From: Miscanthus floridulus
Taxonomy: Eukaryota > Streptophyta > Magnoliopsida > Poales > Poaceae
Direction: 5' to 3'
Assembly: GCF_019320115.1 (NCBI RefSeq)
Contig: NC_089582.1
Coordinates: forward strand, 123,157,259-123,221,258
Length of the DNA: 64,000 nt
Both the position numbers and the translations under genes were made by a program. Shown here piece by piece: positions 49,101-61,100 of the stretch. Positions within the stretch are counted from its first letter, which is position 1. The number at the start of each line of letters is the position of its first letter. The notes beneath the pieces are model-generated. The model saw nothing but the letters and a program-made list of their open reading frames with translations. It had not been told where the DNA came from and did no database searches.

Positions 49101-52100
49101 CCACTTTGTTCTTTCAATCTTAGCTTGTTTATCCCTACGGGCACGCACCTGAAAACGAAAATCTGCCACCAAAAGCTTATGTTGAGAAACAACACACTCC
49201 CCTGGTATCACCTTGCAATCCAAGCATGCTCATTTGTCCTTTCTTCTTGCGAGGACAAAGTCAATCTGACTACAGTGTTGTCCGCTACTGAAGGTCACTA
49301 GATGAGATTCTCAGATTAACATACACTAATAAGTTGTTCACGATAAAGGTAACAATGAAGCGAATACCCCAACAGGATGACTCTGTTGGCAGAAAGACAC
49401 AGGTCAAAAAAGGGTTAATATGAAAGTTGAGAAATCTTATTTACCTGGAATCATCAGATCATTTTTACAGATGATGTTGGCTGTAGCATATTTAATAACA
49501 TAGTCAGGTAAGCTCAATCTGTACTCTACTGTCTTAGAGATTTCTGTAATGAAGGAGGACAAATATAAACACTCCCTGTGCTATATTTTCCTCTGGCCGG
49601 CTGCTCCTCTTGCTATACTCAGAAATTGGTCGTCAATAGAGTGGGCATACACCATGTACCATACCATACTAGAAACATCTATGCTAGATTGAACTGTGAC
49701 CACAGAGCTTATTTGTTCTTATAAAATTAAGGTTCTTGGTTTTTGTAACTGCCTATAAAAACTCAGTGCTTACCCCAACTTGCTTGAACTTCTTGTTGTT
49801 ATGGAAACTCTGTAAATTCTCAAATGTTTTAAAAGGTGCTCCGGATGTCTCAATGGGCCTGCTCGGCTGCCATTTTCTACATCCATTTGGGCTGCAGCTG
49901 CAAGCTAGTTAGCTTATGGCACTGTAGAGGTGTTGTTGGGCTCCTGCAGATGCAGCACAGCCACATTCATCTCTTCCGATCACATAGGATCCTTTGTTGT
50001 TGGCGACACTGAATATTTGTTGGATGTAATAGCCACATAGGATCCTTTTTGTTGTTGGCGACTTGAAGTAGTTGATTAGGGTTTCAAAGTTACTTTTACT
50101 TTTCTAGGCTAGAATACAATCAATGTTGATCTTTAATATCTACCATGATTATAATGACTGCAATGGCAGAATAGATTAAGGATTAAGCTTCTGTGATATG
50201 ACTCATGGACTATGAATGCATTGTTATAATTTTGAGCCAATCACATGCTAATGTGTGCATGATAGAGAAGAGGGAGACCTCTGGGCATCAATGCTGACCT
50301 GTAATGTCTGCCATGATTATAATGACTGCAATTTCATAATGGATTAAGGATTAAGCTTCTGTGCTATGACTCATGGACTATGGATGTATTGTTATAAATT
50401 GACCCAGTCACATGCTAATGTGTGTGTGATAGAGAAGAGGGAGCCCTCTGGGCATATGCAAGGAAAAGGTGGTCATGTTCTGTAGTTCATTACAACTCTT
50501 CATCATGTTGGTTATTTGCTAAAAGGGTTTAAAACTGAGAAAATTGTAATTGTAAGGCGACTGTGAGTACATTATCACTTTGCAGTTTTGTTGTGCTTCA
50601 TTCCACCTAGATCTGCCAACGGATAGTGGTACAATGCATTAACTACTAAAGTGACATTTAGATCTTCATTCAAGAGGATAAACCTCTGTTTAGGTTCCGG
50701 TTACACTTAATTTTTTGAATTTTACTCTGGAATTGCTGTATCTTAGCTTGATCAGAGTACAGCTTGCTATATCATTATAATCTGTAATACAACCTAGTCC
50801 TTGCTGTCCCCCCCTTTTTTTTGGTTTCAGAATCTAATTCATCATTAGTTCCATGCATGTAGCTGAACAAAAAATGGAAAAGGAACTAAAAGAACGCGAC
50901 GACAAATATGTTGAGCTGGATACCAAGTTTCTGAGGCTTCACAAGCGTGCAAAACAACGTATACAAGATATACAAAAGGTAAGAAGTAACCAATTTTTGA
51001 TCTGTCCTATCTTCACTTTAGCCTGAAAATAGTAGATCTTTTACTTCACTGCCTCAGTCTCTCCCTAAATATGGAATTTTTCAGCTGTCCTATGTGCGCA
51101 TTAGTTTGAGAATAAACTAGTACAATTTGATTCAACGATTATTGTGGTGTAATCGACTCTTTGCTGCCTGTTTCTCATGTTTAGTGAATATACTGAATTA
51201 TTGAAACAAGAAGTTGATCTTTAGTGTTTTTTCCTACACATTTACAGGAAAAAGATGACCTGGAAGCTCGGTTTAATGAAGTTAATCAGAAGGCTGAGCA
51301 GGCTGCTTCTCTGCAATTAGCAGCACAGCAGGAACTGGAACGTGCTCGTCAGCAGGCTAGTGAGGCCTTAAGGTCAATGGATGCTGAAAGGCAGCAGTTG
51401 CGGACAGTGAACAGCAAGTGAGTGACTTTATTAATCTCACTGTACAATGTATGTGTCATCTTTTAACATTGTGCAAATATAGCACTAGGCCTGTCATTTC
51501 TCTCCTTGCTTGGGGTGGGTGAAACTGAGTGGTATAGTTATATGAAACCTGAATATGTTGAAGTGCAGCTCCTCCATTATTGTTATAACCCTATATCTTA
51601 TCATACAATGCACGTACCATCTCTTAACATCGTGCAATAGCACTAGGTTTTCGTTTCTCTCCTTTCTTGGGGCGGGTGGAACTGTATAGTTATATGAATC
51701 CTGACTACGTTGAACTGCAGCTCCTCCATTATAGTTATAATCCTATATTTAGATCTGTAGGCTGTAGCTCCTCCATTGCTGATGTAAATAACATCTTCAG
51801 TTCTTTCCTTAAGATTTCCACAAATGACATGTTTATTTTCACATAATAATATCATATACATCTTAAAGTGAATGCGAACCATGTGTAGGTTGAGGGCTAA
51901 CCTCGATGAGACACGTCTTGCCTTGGAGGCCAGAAACAATTCTCTTGAGAAACTGCAACAATCAGTGCTTGAGAAAGATCAGGTATGTAAATGTAATGTT
52001 TCTTGCCAATTTTTTTTTTGGTTTGGTGATCTTTAATAGTAGAAATGCATGGCCTAAAATTAGATATTAAGGTGTTCAATGTTCAAAAAGGCGCTACTAG

Positions 52101-55100
52101 GCGCTTGCCTCGGCGCGCTTCCGCGTTAGGCGGAGGGGTGCCGCCTCACCTAAGGGGGTAGGCGAAAGATAGGCGGCCTGACCGCAGATCCAGAGCGGTA
52201 GAGGTGTCGAGCGCGGCCGGGAGGAGGCAGAGGAGGCGGGGATGTTGCGCGGCGGCAGCCATGGCAGAGGCGGCGGAGAAGCAGGGACGGGGGCGGCGGC
52301 GGGTGCGAGTGGTGCGGAGGAGGGGACGGGGGCAGCAAGCAGCGCGGACGACGGGAGAGGCAGGGATGGAGGCGGCGGGCACCGGCGCACCGTGGCCAGT
52401 CGTGTGGCTGAATGGATGAAGACGAAGGGATAAGGTGGGAGGTGAGGTTAGAGATAAGGCTTGCTGCTCAGATATGGGCTTGGGCTGCTTTATGGGCCTT
52501 CCTATACAACTCTTGGCCCACCAGTGTCCTGTTTCTTCTTTTCTTTCAGACTTTCAGAGGTAAATATGAATGGATATTGAACGCCTAGGCCTGCTTAGGC
52601 TCGCCTAGGCTCTAGGCTATGGGTCATCGCCTAGAAATTGCCTAGCGCCTTTTTGAACTTTGAAGGTGTTGCAGGGCACATGGTTGAATTCTAAAAAGTT
52701 CTTTTATTAGCTTAAGGCGAGTGCCAAGATATTCTATCTGGTGCTTATATGGAAGGCGGAATGGGACATAGTTCCAGCCAGCTAGCATTAGGATGACATT
52801 GACTGGGTGAATGCAGTTACTTATTTCTAAGATGTTGGTTTAGGTATCTATATATCCATCTATCTCTTAGCTGAAATAAGCAAGTAGTAGAGATTCCTGC
52901 TCATTTCAATAGTCCAATATATAGTTGCTTGCTTTTCCCCCCTCGAACATGCACATAAGCTGCATGCCATTGCATTATAGAAAAGATAATAATAATACTA
53001 GGCTAGTTCAACTGCCTGCCACCACACATGACACACACGGACTTAGAACAAGCACACCACAAGTAACTGCCTGCCAGGCTGGAAACTATGAAGAGAACCC
53101 CAACATGTGTTGCTTGTATGACAGGATGTTGATGTATTTGGTCAGAACTAACAATTGTCTGTTTTGTGAGCTATACTGGTATCATAGGGTCAAATCTACA
53201 GAACTGTTAATATTATAGTATTCTCTTATTTAGTTTATTTGACATGGACACAAGTGGGACTGATGTGATGTTTGTAAAGTTGCTAGAGAAAGTTCAAGGA
53301 TCCCTTCAATCGGCTGAAGATAAGAGGATGGCAATAGTTTCAGAGCTCACTGCTAAGCATCTGAAGGTAAGAGAAAAATCCAGGAATGAAATTTGGAGAG
53401 AATGATTTCACAAAAAGCATTAAGGTGATCTAACTTCGCTTCTTTTTTGTCCTCAGCAAATAGAAAGCTTGCAGGCGCAGCTAGCTGAAGTTTCTGCAGA
53501 AAGGACGAAGGCATCTGAAACCATACAGTCTCTACAGGTAACTCCAGTGTATAGCATCATAATATTATCATGAAACTATAATTTCCAGGTAGTATTTAGC
53601 TGTGTTAGTCTATTAGGTTAATGCTTTTAAACATTACCATTTTCTGTTGTGATTTACTGATAGCAAAGTAGTGACTAGTGAGTAGCTGAACAGGACTGAT
53701 CTCAGTATGCTGGGGAAAAAATGGTGAATTAGAGTAAGCAATCATATTTACCTTCAATGTTTGCATATAATTATACTTTTGCAGGTGGTATTAACAGAGA
53801 AAGACTCAGAAATAGCTGAAATCGAAGCAGCATCAACAGGTGAAGCTGCCCGGCTTAGAGCTGCTTTGGAGGAGGTTAAAGGGGAGCTTGCTCATCTAAA
53901 GGATGAACATGTATGTTTCTCTATTCTGTACTGAAACATGCCATTGCTGTACAAAGTTGAGCATACCTTGTCATAGATGCCAAGTTCAAACTGGCAGACA
54001 TATGAGCAGCTCTAGTTCTAAACTTCTAATGCTGATTAATTTTATATAAACTATGATAATCTGAAATTGATGAGATTAGTGCGTGCTGAGGATGGCATAA
54101 TCGCACAAGAAATGCTGAATGAAGTGATCTTGTGTGACTTAGAAACACGGCCCATTATTCAGAGCGGACAAAATATATGGACATTTTTAGTAGATGGCGG
54201 TAGCCTTATAAGTTTAAAAAGATTGAAACTGCTTGTAGACCTGACTTGAATTTAATTTAGTCTTGCTTCTGTTTGGTCAGAAGATAATTTATGATGTATG
54301 TGGGAACTAAGTAGAATTCGTCTAACTTCTACAATTACTCAGGAAAAAGAAAGGCAAAGCTGGGAGGCTACTTGTGAATCTCTTAGGTCAAAGCTGGAAG
54401 CATCAGAAAATGCATGCCTTAGATCTGAAAAAGAATCCGCCAAAGTTAAAAGTAAGTCTTTCAATACTTACTATTTTGATTTTGGTGCAAAATGGTTAAA
54501 TCTATAAACCTGTTTGGATATTCTGCAGGTCAATTGGAATTAGAGTTGTCAGCACGAAATCAATTGTTACAAACCAAAGATTCTGATCTAACGGCTGCAA
54601 AACATGAGGTATATTGGTATGATGAGCTAAAGCTTAGTGAATATGAAGCAAAGTGAACTTGCCCTGATATTTTTATGGCAAGTTTTGCATGACCCATATA
54701 TGTCTAGGCCCTGCACAGCTGGAAGAGTTCATGTTGTTCATTCCTTAGTGCCACTTTTTAAGGTCTTGTTCCTTGCTTGTTGTACACAATATCAATTAAA
54801 AGATAGGAAAACCTTCTTCCGTTCTTATATTGTAGTCTGTCTCCAGTGTAGAAGTTGTATTGGGCGTTGAAGCTGCACATTTATTCTATTACGCTACAGT
54901 TATGTATTCATGTTTCTCATGTGGCATGTTTTTAGTTAAGTGACAGAAAACAATGCTATGTCATGCATATCTTTGCATCATTGCATGCACATTTGGTTTT
55001 CTGGGGTTTAACATCTTGGTCTTCTGTGTGGAGGGTTGGCATAGGGGACTCTAGAGTTCAGAGGCTGGATGAAATAATAGATGGCTTCTCCTTAACAGCA

Positions 55101-58100
55101 GTGAAACTTTATTAACATTTGGAGTTAGAGAAGGGGACACTAGAGTACATAATAGATGTCTTGTCCTTAACAGCAGCGAAACTTTATTAACATTTGGAGT
55201 TAGAGAACTCACTTGTGAGAGACCTGGCTTGGCACACAGATGATTATTTTTAAGCCTGAAAGAGTGAAAGGTACGTTTAAATGGTTTTGAATCAGTTCAT
55301 GGGGGAGGCCTAATGCTAAGGACAAGTTTTCATTGATTTTTTCAAATATAAATAGGGCATGTGCTGCAGCTGATAGTTGTATAAAAAATTAAAAAGAACT
55401 TCAAATTAAGCCTTTTGTACTTTGCAGATTAGTCGACTGGAAAGTGAATTTTCTGCATACAAGGTCCGGGCACATGCACTTCTGCAAAAGAAGGATGCTG
55501 AGCTTACTGCAGCTAAAAGTTCAGATTTGATTAAAGAACATGTAATGCCATTCTTTTATCTAGTTATCTGATGTAACCAAAGATTTTGACTGATTTGATT
55601 GTTTGCTATCGCTTTTAATCAAGGAAGCTGAAAAGGAGGTGACAGCTGCTTTAGCAGAAAGAGATAAAGCAATCGATGATCTCCAAAAAGCACAATCCAG
55701 ACATGGTGATGAAATTGAGGCAAGGTGGGGCCACTAAACCTTCTGCTCAGCAAAATTAAATCTTACAGGCTTCCATCAGTGCTTGATGTGCTTCATGTGA
55801 ACCTTCATAAAGGAGATTATAGTCTCCAACTTAGTTTGTTAAATATGCTATCTGCAGCAGTTGCAGTTCTTTAAACTTTAACTATGCTTGGAGGTCACTA
55901 GCAAATGTAGTACGCATTTTATCAAGCCAGCAACACCAGGCATGTTATTAGTGTTGTACTCTAGTTGTTAACTTACTGTTGTTCGCAACGCTAATCCTGT
56001 TAGTTGATGTATTATGTGTTATTCCATCAACATTTTCCGTTTGAGTTTTTATTGTTTACCAAGTATTCACTATTTATTTTTCATTCAGAGATAAGGCTCT
56101 TGCTGATGCTGAGAAAAAGCTAAAGGATGTAATGAAGAAGTTAGATTCTGTTACTTCTAATTTCATCTCAGAAAAAGAATCCTGGGAGAAAAACTTGGCG
56201 AATGTAGAGGAAAGCTGGAGATGTAAGATGCTGAATCTATTTACTTTAGAAATCTCTCGTTTCTTTTGATGGGAACCAATGACAAAAATTATGAATGCCA
56301 ATGGTGCAGTGAAATGTGAGTCTTTGAAGGCTCAGAGCAATGGCCATGTTGCCGATGAACTTCAAAAGAATTTAGGAGAGTTGACACTAAAATATGAGAA
56401 ACTGAAGGTTTCTTCCTGGACATCACTCATGTTATCTGCATGCCTTATTATGTCTTCGATCCAGTATTTTAATATATGTGGTTTTTCAGGAAGAGCATCA
56501 ATCATTCCGTGATATTGCTGATAGAATGATTGAAGACAAGGAACGAGAGATAGCTAAACTCCTCAAAGAAAACAGGGACCTTCACCAGTCTTTAGATGCT
56601 AGACCAGCAGTAAGTTGTTTCCCTTAAGTCACTTATTGCTACCTTTGTTACCTATAGAGAAGCAGCGGTGGAAGAACCATATCGGAACCGTGTCGATGTC
56701 CAGATGTGGTCAAAGCACTTAGGGCCTGTTTGGATGTTGTAGTTTAGAAAAAATGTGGTATCAAGAAACTAGAGTTTTAGAAATCAGCGAGACAGTATCA
56801 TATGGTTAGAAAAAAGGGGTCAGGAGTGGATTTTCTAAACTACAAAGCACCACCTTTTAAGCAATACTATGGTTTTTAAAACTAAGAGATCTGTTACATC
56901 GGAGCATCTTCTAGTTTTGACCCCCCCCCCCCCCCCCCCCCCAAAAAAAAACAAAAACAAAAAACACTGTAGAGCTGCATTATTTTTCAAAAACTCGAAA
57001 AAACTCTCGCATCAAATTAAGGCTTTACTAACTACGCCCACCATTCCTTGTGATACTTTGTATTCTACAAAATTTAAAATAGGACCTATTATTTTGAGAT
57101 TTTGTTGACGATATTATTGCATTGATGTCACAGGTTAGCAACAATGATTATCAAAGTCAAGGTAATTTATTATTATTTGTATCATGTTTCATTCTCCAAT
57201 CTTGCCTGTATTCTCCCATTGCTGTAGTTTTTTCCACTAATAATTATCATTGCCCTGTATTTGCAGGACCTGTTAAGGATTCAACGAGTGTTGAATTGGC
57301 TGAGCAACAAATTTTGGTACTTACCGATTCCCCTGAAAAATGAACTAGTAAATGCATATTAAATGTTGCAATTGGGATTAATTGGTATTGTATCAACGGT
57401 GTTAGTCTAAAATAGGACTTTTACCCTGTATTTTGCACCTTTCTATGGCTGATTTGGTTGAGATAGTGCTTTGATGTTGGACCAAAACTTTGACTATTCA
57501 TTCAAACTAGAACACCTTGGTGCTTAGTGATACACTGGTAGAGTGCATTTTCTTAGATGAGAGATTATTAACTTATACTCCATGCCTACATTTTCAGCTT
57601 CTCGCATGGCAACAAGCCAAAAATTTCAACTATTTATTCAAATTCAAACTAGAGAACTTTGGTACTTAGTGATACTCTGTCAGAATAAATTTGCTTAGAT
57701 GAGAAAGATTATGAACTTATACTGCATCCCTACATTTTCAGCTTCTCGCACGACAACAAGCACAACGAGAAGAGGAATTGGCTCAGTCACAGAGGCATAT
57801 CTTAGCGCTTCAAGTATGTTATCAACTTAGCAGGCATTCTTCACATTCTTTCCAGTTTGGGTGTCAAGTGAATAAGCTTTTGTTTTCCTTTCTTTTCTTC
57901 AGCAAGAAATTGAAGAGCTCGAGCATGAAAATCGTCTCCATGATCAACAGGTGGGTCATTTGAGGTTTGAGTTCTCCATAGTCAATACTTTTTTTTGGTT
58001 GCATACCTCTGATTAGTTGTGCGAAGTGATCTGGCCATTCTGCATCTGATCCTTCTAGTTATGGAATGTCAACTAGGATTAAATTTGATTTCCCCTTTAC

Positions 58101-61100
58101 CAAGATTTCTTCAATATGAAGCACCATACCATCTAAAGAGTATCTGTGTTACATGTCATCTCAATTTCCTCTTATTATTCCTGGAACCTGAAGTAGCTTT
58201 TATTTAGCTAATTGTGTTCACTATTGATACCGAAGTCATGTTTTTTGCCATGTATAAACTATTTGGATATTTGGCCTTGTTGCTACTACATCGAGAGAGA
58301 GAATTATACAATGTTTAAGAAGTTGGAACACAGCATTGGGACCGAATGGTGTTCTAGAAGCTTATTGATCCTTAGGCCATAGCTCTGGAATATCACTGGC
58401 TTTCTGGAATTCCAGGTGCTGCAGATCTAGTGAGTTTTACACGAGGCAATGATAGTGTAAAGTAAGCATGTGCACGTTAGTGTTCACTCATTTATTACCC
58501 AAGGGGTAGTTTTTTAACTTGTTTAATAAACCTATAAACATATCTTCTAGTTATTTGCCACATTAAAAAGAAGCTGGATTATCCAGATAAGAGTTTGCAG
58601 AATTCACCTTAGTGTGCTCTAGAATTCCAGATATTTAGTTGTAGAAGACATAAAGATCTGTCCCAAAAAAAAAGAAGACAAAAAGATCAAGTTGAGATGT
58701 TGGTTTGACCCCCTTATTTCACTGTAGATCTTAACAACAACAGCTTCTGTGTGTAATGTCAGTTTATTTTGGTCTTTTATGTTTTGAGTTGCTGATGTTA
58801 ATCTTTTTATCTGTATTATTTCTGGTGTTTGTAATCTTGCATACTTAAAATATATTTTGTTTTGTGTCATGATTAAACTAGAAAATGAGTTATTGATTCA
58901 TTGGTTTGAGTTTTTATATATCTTGTTTTTGCTAGGAGGCTTCATATTGGCATGCCTTATTTTGTCTGATTTTATTGTAGGAAGCAATGTTGAAAACCGA
59001 GCTTCGGAATATGGAGAGATCACAAAAGCGAGAAGGAATTGATATGACATATCTCAAAAATGTGATTCTAAAGCTTCTTGAAACAGGTAATTGGAACTTT
59101 TTATTCTCTCTAGTTGCTGCAGACTGACAGATGATATAATATTATCAGTTGGAACAAATCCATTTTGTCTCCTTAACTCTTGGTTTGTCTAATTTTGACC
59201 TCCAACCACAAAACCAGCTAAATTTGGCACCTTAACTACCAATACCGGTCAATTTTGGCCCCTCTGTCTGGTTTTGGTGGATTTCCGGTGGCTTGGGCCC
59301 ATCTATCAGCATGGGCCCACATGCAAGACGGTGTGTTGCCTCCCTCTCGATGTCCACGGCACTGCGCTTGACCGCACTAAAGGAGGCGTGCGCTCAGAGT
59401 CTTCACTCCCTTTTATCTTCTGCTGACCCTCCACCACAGCCCCCTCCCTCCCCCATATCTCTCGTCCAGTGCACGGCGAGATTGGTCTCACAGCTGCCCC
59501 CATGGCTGACAGTGCTCCATGGCATGGCGGTGCCCTTTCTCCCTCCATATCTCCTGTGACGAGCAAGGGATGGTCTATGGCTGCACATGGGTATGAGGCG
59601 ACAGGGTGGTCTGCACACAGCAGATGCGAGTGCAGCGACTGCAGCAGCACAAAAGTGAGCACATTGGACACAGCTATGGGATGGTGGTGTTGGGAGAGGG
59701 AGGCATGGAGGGTGTTATGTGGCTGCTGGGATTTGAGAGGGAGAGGCGGCGACAGGTGGCTACAGTACCCATGGCGCTACAGTAAAACGGGTACTGTTCA
59801 CGCCTATAATTGTGGCGGCTGGGGCTGCGAGGGAGGCCGGGGGCCTTGCCCATGGCCGAGCAAGAGAGAAGGGATTTCCTTCTTAATTCTTGCTTGATTA
59901 GATTAATATATCTCCTCTCCTTATATAGAGAGGTTTACTTGACTCCCAAGCAAGGCTTACTTGACCCTTAAGTAAGCGACCCTTATCTCTAATTAACCTT
60001 AACACTAGCAGGCTATACCACCAGCCCAGGCCCAATAGGCTCATGACGTACTCTAACACTACACCCCACTTGGACATGCAGCTCGTCCTCGAGCTGCAAC
60101 CTAATGAACTTATAACGCGGACTCGACTCCTAACACCTAAAAACAAGCCTTTTACATCTTGGCTTATTTTATTATTCTCAACCTGAAATGGACTGGGACT
60201 CTTTATTTTTGACTCCTGAACATAAGGTGGACACCATCCGCACGCCAAACCTGCATGTGTACAGCCTTGTGGATCCCATGGACACCATCTAGACGAAAGG
60301 GGTGCATGTGTATGGCTACCTGGAAGTGGTCGCAACAGCGACTAGGGGAGGCGCCCTCGCGGCGGCCAGTGGCAGAATGCGACAGCGCTACGCGGTGCGC
60401 TCGCGCTGGTGACCCCACGCCTTCTCCCCGCCAGACGACTGCTAATCTGCACCGCACAGAGAAGAGCGGAGGGCTTTCGATGGAGAACGAGGTGGAGGGA
60501 TGCGCCTCCCCAACCGCCGCCCGCAGGGAAAATAGCATGCTCGCCGACTGTGGGGGAAACCACATGCCCGAGATCCCCGATGCAGCGGACGAGATCGAGG
60601 TCCTCCGCGCAGCGAAGCGCAACATGGAGGAGCTGCGAAGGGGTGCAGGGCTGAATCAGCTGTAGATCGCGCATCTCCCGCACCCGCCGACGTACTAGGA
60701 GGCCGCGCGTAGCAGCCTGCAGCCGCACCGCAGCCAACACCTGGCCGGTAAGCATCTTCCCCGCCGACGTCATCGCGATGTCCATCGGCTGCTCGATCTG
60801 CTGCAACTTCTCGCCCGTGACTGGGATCTGCTGGGCGCCGGTTATGGAGACGGCTGTCGTCCCATAGCTTGGCCAGCCGTAGGGGAACACTAGCGGCGGT
60901 AGGTGCGGCTGGGGCCTGGGCGCCGTGTAGATGGGTTTCGACGAACCGGCGATCCAAGCCGTAAGCGGTGACGGCGACGGCGGGAACTTGATCTGCTGGA
61001 TGGGAACGCCCTGGGACGGCGGCGGCGCGGCTGGGAACGAGGTCGTCGCAGTCCCGTCGTAGGGCATCCCATACTGGTACGAGATGGCCGGCGCCGTGGT

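Larger units (their letters stand above)
46963..49307 (-). mobile_element. RTE-type LINE in GRIP intron 1, 5'-truncated
   Basis: The element lies antisense to GRIP. Its 3' end (left side) is a (TTG)n tail on the minus strand preceded by CAACTTGTTTGGGACTAAAA, the usual end of plant RTE LINEs. A 14-bp target duplication flanks it: TTCTCATATTAACA at 46949-46962 and TTCTCAGATTAACA at 49308-49321, one mismatch. Coding sequence begins inside the endonuclease domain at the right edge, so the 5' part was lost at insertion. Confidence 0.9.
46121..55541 (+). other. GRIP: GRIP exons 1-10
   Basis: Exons: 1, 46121-46526; 2, 50863-50978; 3, 51248-51417; 4, 51889-51982; 5, 53280-53366; 6, 53457-53537; 7, 53785-53910; 8, 54343-54451; 9, 54529-54608; 10, 55428-55541. 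All introns are GT-AG. Phases after each exon are 1, 0, 2, 0, 0, 0, 0, 1, 0, 0. Exon 1 encodes residues 1-135 and ends in split codon G|CT. Exon 5 is placed at GTAAAG|TTG because this keeps the frame after exon 4; the better-looking TTATTTAG|T at 53233 is out of frame. Confidence 0.82.

Noticed and set aside
48088..49152. Plus-strand frames opposite the LINE
   Set aside because: They are shadows of the antisense reverse transcriptase frame, which carries clear motifs.
52097..52433. Pro/Arg-rich frames on both strands in GRIP intron 4
   Set aside because: They lie inside the hAT MITE and are a result of its GC-rich core.
59270..59707. Host gene fragment captured by the Mutator-like element
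   Set aside because: The interior is GC-rich and has frames on both strands, but I recognise no parent gene; capture remains only a possibility.
60255..60665. 136-codon plus-strand frame inside element C
   Set aside because: It is opposite the longer minus-strand frame, which starts right after the primer-binding site as expected for the element.
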